Shown here: in pieces, positions 58,488-64,000 of the stretch
How positions within the stretch are numbered: the first letter of the stretch is position 1
How the letters are laid out: every line of letters starts with the position of its first letter
Origin: Streptomyces griseocarneus
Lineage (GTDB): Bacteria; Actinomycetota; Actinomycetes; Streptomycetales; Streptomycetaceae
Direction: 5' to 3'
Assembly (NCBI GenBank): GCA_003674045.1
Contig: PENC01000008.1
Location: 62,001 to 126,000, forward strand
DNA: 64,000 bases
The notes under the pieces: model-generated
Told to the model about the DNA's origin: nothing
What the model saw: the letters and a program-made list of their open reading frames with translations, nothing else
Database searches by the model: none
Position numbers and translations under genes: made by a program

Positions 58488-59849
58488 TCAAGGGGTCAGC
58501 AGATCCGCCGCCCGCACCCGGTGCAGGTGTATCAGGACGTCGTAGCCGCGGCCCAATGCCGTCTGATAGTCCGGCGTCGGGTAGTCCGTGCCGATGTCCC
58601 GCGTCGACCGGGCCACGTCCAGCCACGCCCGCGCGGCGGCGGGCGCCGTGCGCATGTCCAGCACGTAGTTCCGGTACGGGACCTTGTCCAGCGTGTACTC
58701 GTTGCTGCCCGGCGCCGCCGGACCGACGGTGACGACACGCGTGGGCTGCCCGTCGTGCATGGCGTTGAGGGAGCCCGTGCCGAAGGTGAGGCGGACGTTC
58801 ACATAGCGCTTGCCCAGCAGGTCCCGCAGGAAGGCGCCCTGCACCTTCGGGTAGTACTTCGGGTCGTTGGTCTCGTACGCCACGTGCGCGTTGTGCGCCG
58901 ACAGCAGGATCTTCTCGCCGGTCTGCTTCTGCCACCAGGCGACATTGGCCGCCATCGTCTCGTCCCGGTAGCGCATCTCCGCGGCCATGTCCTCGTCGGA
59001 GGTGGTGTACGGGTACATCGCGGCCACCTGCGCGATGGCCCGCGCGTGCTGGAGCACCCACGGGAACCCGCCCTGCTTGTCCCGCGCGCCCTTCGGCCTC
59101 AGCGTCTCCAGCAGGCCGAGCGCCTCGCGCGCGTTCGCGGCCATCGCCTTGCGCTCGCTCATCGGGCGCTTGGGGTAGGCGTCCATGTAGTCGTTCACGC
59201 TCTGGCCGGCCGCGGGGCGCTGCGCGCGGTAGAGCTCGGTGAAGCGCGGCAGCAGCGCGGGGCGGTGCTCACCCACGTACGCCGTCACCCGGTCGAAGAG
59301 CTCCGGGCCCGCGTAGGCCGCGTCGTCCCCCATGAAGCGGACCTTCTTCGCGTGGTGCGCGTTGTACGTACGCATCCACTCGAACAGGTCCAGGTACTCC
59401 CGGGTGTTCCACATGCGGTACGCGTTCTGGAACTCCTCCCGCATGATCTGCCGGATGTCGCCCTTGCCGTGCACCACGTAGTCGTCGATCCGGACGCCGG
59501 TGCTCCAGTTGGCCTCCAGGGCGAAGGTGGTGAAGCCCTTCTCCTCGACCAGGTAGCGGAAGACGCGGTGCTTGTTGGCGAAGAACTCGTGCGAGCCGTG
59601 CGTGGCCTCGCCCAGGCCCACCACGTCGGCCGCGCCGATCATGCGTCCCAGCGGCCGCAGGTCCCGCAGGTCACCGGTGGGTTCGGCGGTGCGCAGCGGG
59701 TGGGCGGCACGGGTCAGGGCGGGCAGCGGGTCGGCGGCAGCGGGCGCGGACCGGGCGAGGGCACGCTGCTGCGGCACCAGCAGCACCCCCAGGGACACCA
59801 GCAGCGCCAGGATCAGGGACGGCCGCAGGACGCGCCGTACGGAAGACAT
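58488..59849 (-). CDS. Secreted erythromycin esterase family protein
   Basis: A 453-aa protein with a signal peptide (SSVRRVLRPSLILALLVSLGVLLV, cleaved near ALARSAPAAA). Family marks: DVVGLGEATHGSHEFFANKHRVFRYLVEEKGF, and FALEANWSTGVRIDDYVV with the catalytic-site Glu/His cluster, then RFMGDDAAYAGPELFDRV and LLSAHNAHVAYETND. Erythromycin esterases open the macrolide lactone, and family members in actinobacteria may act on other substrates; export to the outside fits either. GAGGAG precedes ATG 59849. The in-frame upstream extension to 59960 overlaps a direct repeat and is unlikely. Confidence 0.88.
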   Translation of the reverse strand: MSSVRRVLRPSLILALLVSLGVLLVPQQRALARSAPAAADPLPALTRAAHPLRTAEPTGDLRDLRPLGRMIGAADVVGLGEATHGSHEFFANKHRVFRYLVEEKGFTTFALEANWSTGVRIDDYVVHGKGDIRQIMREEFQNAYRMWNTREYLDLFEWMRTYNAHHAKKVRFMGDDAAYAGPELFDRVTAYVGEHRPALLPRFTELYRAQRPAAGQSVNDYMDAYPKRPMSERKAMAANAREALGLLETLRPKGARDKQGGFPWVLQHARAIAQVAAMYPYTTSDEDMAAEMRYRDETMAANVAWWQKQTGEKILLSAHNAHVAYETNDPKYYPKVQGAFLRDLLGKRYVNVRLTFGTGSLNAMHDGQPTRVVTVGPAAPGSNEYTLDKVPYRNYVLDMRTAPAAARAWLDVARSTRDIGTDYPTPDYQTALGRGYDVLIHLHRVRAADLLTP

Positions 59850-59855
59850 CGGTGA

Positions 59856-59922
59856 CTCCTCGGAGAGGAAACGGGAACGGTCGGGGCCCTCCTCCGAGAG
59901 GGAACGGACCGGTCGCGGGCCC
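59856..59922. repeat. Two tandem ~33-base units upstream of the erythromycin esterase gene
   Basis: CTCCTCGGAGAGGAAACGG (from 59856) recurs as CTCCTCCGAGAGGGAACGG (from 59889), each followed by a GGTCG...GGGCCC block. The repeat lies in the leader or promoter region and one unit overlaps the ribosome site. Possibly a duplicated regulatory element. Confidence 0.55.
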
Positions 59923-59967
59923 CTCCACCACGATCGCGCCCGGCGCCCCTGACGCACCATCCGCCGA

Positions 59968-60013
59968 GCCCCACCTCCTGGGGTGGGGCCAGCACCACCC
60001 CAGGAGGTGGGGC
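59968..60013 (-). terminator. 19-bp perfect hairpin downstream of the DUF1343 gene
   Basis: GCCCCACCTCCTGGGGTGG (59968-59986) and CCACCCCAGGAGGTGGGGC (59995-60013) form a perfect 19-pair stem with loop GGCCAGCA. It begins 11 bases after the DUF1343 stop (60024) on the minus strand, and is the strongest hairpin in the window. It should insulate the gene from the erythromycin esterase gene downstream. Confidence 0.85.
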
Positions 60014-60023
60014 CGGTCCCGGG

Positions 60024-61295
60024 TCACCGGTAGAGGAGATATCCCTCCCGCACCGCGCGGAACGCCGCCAGCCCTTCCTCCCAGGCCGCCGCCGTCTCGT
60101 CCGCCGACGCCCCCGCGTCGATCATCGTGCGCACGGCCGTCGTGCCCGCGAGCCGGTCGATCCAGTGGTCCGGGCGCCACGCGAACCCGCTCCACGCCCG
60201 CTTCGCCGTGACCAGCAGTCCGATGCCGGTGCGCACCGGGTCGAACGCGTGCCGGTCGTGGACGTGGAGCTGGAGACCGCCGATCGTCCTGCCCTGGAAC
60301 TTCGAGAACGCGGGCACGGCGTACGCCTCGCGGAACCGCACCCCGGGCAGCTCCAGCGCGTTCGCCGCCTCCGCCCAGCGGCGGTCGATGCCCTCCGCGC
60401 CGAGCAGTTCGAACGGACGGGTCGTGCCGCGCCCCTCGGAGAGGTTCGTGCCCTCGAAGAGGCAGGTGCCCGCGTAGGCGAGGGCGGTGTCGGGCGTGGG
60501 CATGTTGGGACTCGGCGGCACCCACGGCAGCCCCGTGCCGTCGAAGAAGTCCGTCCGCCGCCAGCCCGTCATCCGCACCGTCTCCAGGGCGGCCGCCCGG
60601 CCCGCCACCCGCGGCACGTACTCCCCGTTGAACAGCAGCGCCAGCTCGGCGGCCGTCATCCCGTGCGCCAGCGCGACCGGTTCGCGGCCCACGCCCGAGG
60701 CCAGGGCCCGCTCCAGCACCGGGCCGGACGCGGCGCGGCCCGTCACCGGGTTCGGCCGGTCGAGCACGACCAGGCGGCGGCCCGTCAGGGCGGCGGCCAC
60801 CAGGCAGTCGTAGAGCGTCCAGATGTAGGTGTAGAAACGCGCCCCGACGTCCTGGAGGTCAAAAACCAGGGTGTCCACCCCGGCCCGCTCCAGCACCCGC
60901 GCGAGCTCCGGGCCGTCCTTGCCGTACGTGTCGTACACGGGCAGCCCGGTCGCCGGATCGCGGTACGAGCCCTCCGAGCCCCCGGCCTGCGCCGTGCCCC
61001 GGAAGCCGTGCTCCGGGCCCAGGACGGCGCGGAGGTCCACGCGCGCGTCCGCGTGCAGCACGTCCACGACGTGGCGGAGGCCCGCGGTGACCCCCGTCGG
61101 ATTGGTGACGACCCCGACGCGTCCGCCCGCGAGCGCCGGGAACCCGTCCGCCGCCAGCCGTTCGAAGCCCGTACGCACCCGGGGCGCGCGGGCGACGGCG
61201 GCCGGCGGGACGGCGGCCAGGGGCACCGCGGCCGCGGCGGTCAGCACCTGACGTCGTGTCGCCGAATCCGGCCGTCCCCCGGAAGAGTGCGCCAT
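60024..61295 (-). CDS. Tat-exported DUF1343 (NamZ-like exo-N-acetylmuramidase) protein
   Basis: A 423-aa exported protein. The N-terminus, TRRQVLTAAAAVPLAAVPPAAV, is a twin-arginine signal. DUF1343 features: RVGVVTNPTGVTAG, LGPEHGFRGTAQAGGSE with the conserved Glu/His, DLQDVGARFYTYIWTLYDCL, LDRPNPVTG, and FEGTNLSEGRGTTRPFE. NamZ enzymes of this family release terminal N-acetylmuramic acid from peptidoglycan fragments; the GPEHGF Glu and His are the likely catalytic pair. No NagZ/MurNAc-specific partners are nearby. ATG 61295 is chosen; upstream codons have no family likeness. Confidence 0.85.
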   Translation of the reverse strand: MAHSSGGRPDSATRRQVLTAAAAVPLAAVPPAAVARAPRVRTGFERLAADGFPALAGGRVGVVTNPTGVTAGLRHVVDVLHADARVDLRAVLGPEHGFRGTAQAGGSEGSYRDPATGLPVYDTYGKDGPELARVLERAGVDTLVFDLQDVGARFYTYIWTLYDCLVAAALTGRRLVVLDRPNPVTGRAASGPVLERALASGVGREPVALAHGMTAAELALLFNGEYVPRVAGRAAALETVRMTGWRRTDFFDGTGLPWVPPSPNMPTPDTALAYAGTCLFEGTNLSEGRGTTRPFELLGAEGIDRRWAEAANALELPGVRFREAYAVPAFSKFQGRTIGGLQLHVHDRHAFDPVRTGIGLLVTAKRAWSGFAWRPDHWIDRLAGTTAVRTMIDAGASADETAAAWEEGLAAFRAVREGYLLYR

Positions 61296-61435
61296 GGGCA
61301 GGAACCTAACGCGCGGACCCCGCCTCGGGCAGGATGGCGGACGGCGCGCCTCCGCACCACCGGCCGGCCCGCGGAGGGCGCGCCTCCATGCTGCCCGTCC
61401 TCTTCCGTGCCCGCCCTCTTCCGCGGCCACATACC

Positions 61436-61447
61436 GACTGGTTAGTC
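61436..61447 (+). promoter_or_regulatory. GACTGGTTAGTC palindrome and -10 box of the SDR/ligase operon
   Basis: GACT (61436-61439) and AGTC (61444-61447) flank GGTT; the same stretch reads ACCGACTGGTTAGT and contains the TAGTCT -10-like box. TetR regulators of acyl-CoA genes often bind such sites. The operon ends with a TetR gene (63909), so autoregulation is likely. Confidence 0.6.
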
Positions 61448-61480
61448 TGCCCCGAGCAGCCGAGCGAGGGAGACGTGGGC

Positions 61481-62260
61481 GTGGGCACAGTGCGGGACGC
61501 GGCAGTCGTGGTCACCGGGGCGGGCGGCGGCATCGGCGCCGCGCTCGCCCGCAGATTCGCCGCCGAGGGCGCCCGCGTCGTGGTCAACGACCTCGACGTC
61601 GACAAGGCCCGCGCGGTCGCCGAGGAGATCGGCGCGACCGCCGTCCCCGGGGACGCCTCCACCGTCGTCCCCGCGGCCCGCGAGGCGCTCGGCGGGCGCG
61701 TCGACATCTACTGCGCCAACGCGGGCGTCGCCCCGGCGGGCGGCCCCGAGGCGGAGGAGGACGTCTGGGAGGCCGCCTGGGACGTCAACGTCATGGCGCA
61801 CGTGAGGGCGGCCCGCGAGCTGCTGCCCGAGTGGCTGGACCGCGGCAGCGGCCGGTTCGTCGCCACCGTGTCCGCCGCCGGGCTGCTCACCATGCTCGGC
61901 TCGGCGCCCTACAGCGTCTCCAAGCACGCCGCGCTCGCCTTCGCCGAATGGCTCTCCCTCACCTACCGGCACTGCGGCATCGACGTGCACGCCATCTGCC
62001 CACAGGGTGTGCGCACCGACATGCTGCGCGGCACCGGCGCGGCCGGGGAGCTCGTGCTCGTCCCCACCGCCATCGAGCCGTCGCAGGTCGCCGACGCCTT
62101 GTTCGAGGGCATGGCCGCGGGCCGCTTCCTGATCCTCCCGCACCCCGAGGTCGCCGACTACTACGCGGCCCGCGCCACCGACCCCGACCGCTGGCTGCGC
62201 GGCATGAACCACCTCCAGCGCAGGCTCGAAGAGGTCCCCGGCCAGGGCAGCACGCGGTGA
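61481..62260 (+). CDS. Short-chain dehydrogenase/reductase
   Basis: A 259-aa SDR. The cofactor motif is AVVVTGAGGGIGAALARRF (TGxxxGIG), the NAG-type motif is YCANAGVAP, and the active site is STVSAAGLLTMLGSAPYSVSKHAA (Ser, YxxxK). RVVVNDLDVDKA favours NAD(H). It likely oxidises or reduces a CoA-bound or free alcohol or ketone intermediate. GTG 61481 is chosen with GAGGGAG upstream; GTG 61475 is equally possible. Its last codons overlap the acyl-CoA ligase start (GTGA). Confidence 0.9.
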   Translation: MGTVRDAAVVVTGAGGGIGAALARRFAAEGARVVVNDLDVDKARAVAEEIGATAVPGDASTVVPAAREALGGRVDIYCANAGVAPAGGPEAEEDVWEAAWDVNVMAHVRAARELLPEWLDRGSGRFVATVSAAGLLTMLGSAPYSVSKHAALAFAEWLSLTYRHCGIDVHAICPQGVRTDMLRGTGAAGELVLVPTAIEPSQVADALFEGMAAGRFLILPHPEVADYYAARATDPDRWLRGMNHLQRRLEEVPGQGSTR

Positions 62261-63912
62261 CCACCGGCCAGGCGGCCGCCGGTCCTGCCGCCACCGCCCC
62301 GGGCGTCCTGCACGCCTTCCGGGCCACGGTGCGGCGGGAGCCCGGCCGGAGCGCCCTCGTCTACTTCGACGGGCGGCTGACGTACCGCCAGGCCGACGAG
62401 CTGTCCGACGGGCTCGCGGGCGGTCTCGCCGCCCGGGGTTTCCGTCCGGGCGACCGCGCGGCCGTCATGCTCCAGAACACCCCGCACCTCGTGCTCGCCG
62501 TCCTCGCCGTGTGGAAGGCGGGAGGTGTCGTCGTGCCCATGAACCCCATGTACAAGGCGGGTGAGGTCCGGCACATCCTCACCGACTCCGGGGCCACCGT
62601 CCTCGTCTGCGAGGACGGTGCCTGGACGGACCTCCTGCGCGACGCGACCGCCGACTCGGGCCCGCGCACCGTACTCACCGTCTGCCCGTTCGGCCTCCAG
62701 GCCCGCGACGACGCGCGGGTGCTGCGCGGCACCCGCGCCGCCACGCCCGAGGGGACCGAGAGCCTCCTCGCGGTCGCCCGGTCGGGAGCCCGGCCGCCCG
62801 CCGTCCCCGGCCCCGGGCCCGCCGACCCCGCCCTCATCAGCTACACCTCGGGCACCACCGGCAGGCCCAAGGGCGCCGTGAACACCCACGGCAACATCGC
62901 GCACAACGCCGAGCAGTCCAGCGGCACCTCCCGACTGCCCGAAGGCTCCGTCTGCTTCGCGCTCGCGCCGCTCTTCCACATCGCGGGCATGGTCTCCGGG
63001 CTCGGCCTCTGCCTGGTCAACGGGGGCACGCTCGTGCTCGCCCACCGCTTCGACGCGGGCGTCGTGCTCGACGCCTTCCTGGAGCACCGCCCCGCCTACG
63101 CCGTCGGCCCGCCGACCGCCTTCATGGCGCTCATGGCCCACCCGGACGCCGGCCGCGAGCACTTCGCGTCCTTCCGGCTCCTGTACGCAGGGGGTGCGCC
63201 GCTGCCGTCCGGGCTGGTCGAGCGGTTCCGTACGGCCTTCGGCCCGTACCTCCACAACGGTTACGGCCTCACCGAGACCACCGCGCGCCTCGCCTCCGTC
63301 CTGCCCGGCACCGAGGCGCCCGTCGACCCGGTGTCCGGCACCCTCGCCGTCGGTGTGCCGGGCCCGGGGACGCGCGTGCGCATAGTGGACCGCGACGGCG
63401 CGGACGTACCGGCCGGGGAGCACGGCGAGATCGTCGTCAGGGGTCCGCAGGTCGTCCCCGGCTACTGGGGGCGCCCCGAGGAGACGGCCGCCGCCCTGCC
63501 CGGCGGCGAACTGCGCACCGGCGACGTCGGCTTCCTGGACGAGGACGGCTGGCTGTACGTGGTGGACCGGAAGAAGGACATGATCAGCGCCTCGGGGTTC
63601 AAGGTCTGGCCCCGCGAGGTCGAGGACGTCCTCTACACCCACCCCGCGGTCCGCGAGGCGGCCGTCGTCGGGGTCCCGGACGCCTACCGCGGCGAGACCG
63701 TCCTGGCCTACGTGAGCCCCCGCCCGGGCACCGACCCCGACCCCGCGGAGCTGGCCGCCCACTGCCGCGAGCGGCTCGCCGCGTACAAGGTGCCCCGCGA
63801 GGTGCGCATCCTCGCGGACCTGCCCAAGACGACGAGTGGCAAGATCCTCCGGCGGGAGCTCCGCGAGCGGGCGGGGGACCGGGCACGAACGCGGAAGACA
63901 GGTGGCGCATGA
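62257..63912 (+). CDS. AMP-dependent acyl-CoA synthetase/ligase
   Basis: A 551-aa adenylate-forming enzyme. Core motifs: the P-loop-like ISYTSGTTGRPKGAVNTHGN (about residue 195), NGYGLTETTARL (GxE), LRTGDVGFLDEDGWLYVVDRKKDMISASGFKVWPREVE, and the catalytic Lys in PKTTSGKILRRELRE near the C-terminus. It activates a fatty or aromatic acid to its CoA ester. The start is GTG 62257, overlapping the SDR stop. The operon order SDR, ligase, TetR suggests degradation of an acid regulated by its CoA product. Confidence 0.92.
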   Translation: MTTGQAAAGPAATAPGVLHAFRATVRREPGRSALVYFDGRLTYRQADELSDGLAGGLAARGFRPGDRAAVMLQNTPHLVLAVLAVWKAGGVVVPMNPMYKAGEVRHILTDSGATVLVCEDGAWTDLLRDATADSGPRTVLTVCPFGLQARDDARVLRGTRAATPEGTESLLAVARSGARPPAVPGPGPADPALISYTSGTTGRPKGAVNTHGNIAHNAEQSSGTSRLPEGSVCFALAPLFHIAGMVSGLGLCLVNGGTLVLAHRFDAGVVLDAFLEHRPAYAVGPPTAFMALMAHPDAGREHFASFRLLYAGGAPLPSGLVERFRTAFGPYLHNGYGLTETTARLASVLPGTEAPVDPVSGTLAVGVPGPGTRVRIVDRDGADVPAGEHGEIVVRGPQVVPGYWGRPEETAAALPGGELRTGDVGFLDEDGWLYVVDRKKDMISASGFKVWPREVEDVLYTHPAVREAAVVGVPDAYRGETVLAYVSPRPGTDPDPAELAAHCRERLAAYKVPREVRILADLPKTTSGKILRRELRERAGDRARTRKTGGA

Positions 63913-64000
63913 GCAGGACGGCGACGGCCGGGACGACGGACGGCGGCGGGAAACCCGTGCCGCAGCGGCTGCTGGCCGCCGCCACCCGGCTCTTCGCGGA
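63909..64000 (+). CDS. TetR family regulator, 3' end outside window
   Basis: The first 30 codons read MSRTATAGTTDGGGKPVPQRLLAAATRLFA, the usual start of a TetR protein, with the first HTH helix (RLLAAATRLFAE) just beginning at the window edge. It starts at ATG 63909, overlapping the ligase stop by four bases (ATGA). It probably controls this operon through the palindrome at 61436-61447. The recognition helix and effector domain are outside the window. Confidence 0.85.
   Translation, partial: MSRTATAGTTDGGGKPVPQRLLAAATRLFA

Overview
The window reads as the chromosome of a Streptomyces or close relative. It is very GC-rich with strong third-position GC. GTG starts are common and TTG starts occur at 21122 and 39187. 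Neighbouring genes often overlap by 1-4 bases, and several genes look leaderless. The gene set fits that group: a Streptomyces subtilisin inhibitor (cut by the left edge), SoxR, an XRE/DUF6879 regulator cassette, YtrA-like GntR regulators, a PASTA-less membrane Ser/Thr kinase, a secreted lipase and an SGNH esterase. I see no rRNA, tRNA, CRISPR array, intact insertion sequence or prophage.

Layout. 0-6 kb: protease-inhibitor gene, then an oligopeptide ABC transporter operon (permease, lipoprotein binding protein, permease, fused double ATPase) with a strong terminator. 6-12 kb: a terpene-synthase-like gene with degraded metal motifs, two VOC proteins, an ABC-2-type membrane protein, an AraC regulator and a UvrA-like ATPase. 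12.3-17.0 kb: a TetR-controlled block of MFS exporter/importer, metallo-beta-lactamase-fold hydrolase, tiny AtzG-like subunit and amidase; this looks like one ring-opening/deamidation pathway. 17-22 kb: lipase, DUF402 protein, a GntR plus DUF1648 membrane pair, MerR and a YjbR protein. 22-24.5 kb: a regulator cassette (81-aa protein, DUF6879, XRE) next to a small Cys-tailed protein and a methyltransferase. 24.5-30.4 kb: MerR/MFS pair with a textbook 19-bp-spacer operator, a fused acyl-CoA carboxyltransferase, asparagine synthase and a GntR.

30.4-33.2 kb: a divergent DUF5925 AAA ATPase and a GH39-like glycosidase flanked by inverted copies of a dispersed repeat. 33.3-42.1 kb: a cell-surface glycan block on the minus strand, with a 1324-aa flippase/membrane fusion, polysaccharide deacetylase, two family-2 glycosyltransferases, an FemAB/CelD-like GNAT and a membrane protein. 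42.3-45.4 kb: SGNH hydrolase, Ser/Thr kinase and a small conserved protein. 45.4-48.1 kb: a decayed TetR, a stand-alone type ISP restriction specificity domain and a zinc-ribbon protein. 48.2-53.4 kb: second amidase, SoxR, MaoC, aldehyde dehydrogenase and zinc alcohol dehydrogenase. 53.4-57 kb: DUF2165, GntR and homogentisate dioxygenase (tyrosine catabolism), then a TetR. 57-61.3 kb: alpha/beta hydrolase-like protein, erythromycin-esterase-family protein and a Tat-exported NamZ-type (DUF1343) enzyme. 61.4 kb to the end: an operon of short-chain dehydrogenase, acyl-CoA ligase and a TetR cut by the right edge.

The least ordinary pieces are the MFS/MBL/AtzG/amidase block, the Cys-tailed protein with tandem AACTTCGT boxes beside the XRE cassette, the giant flippase fusion, the orphan type ISP specificity protein beside a TetR pseudogene, and the terpene-synthase-like protein without its catalytic motifs. 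All family calls are from reading the translated sequence; no database search was run.
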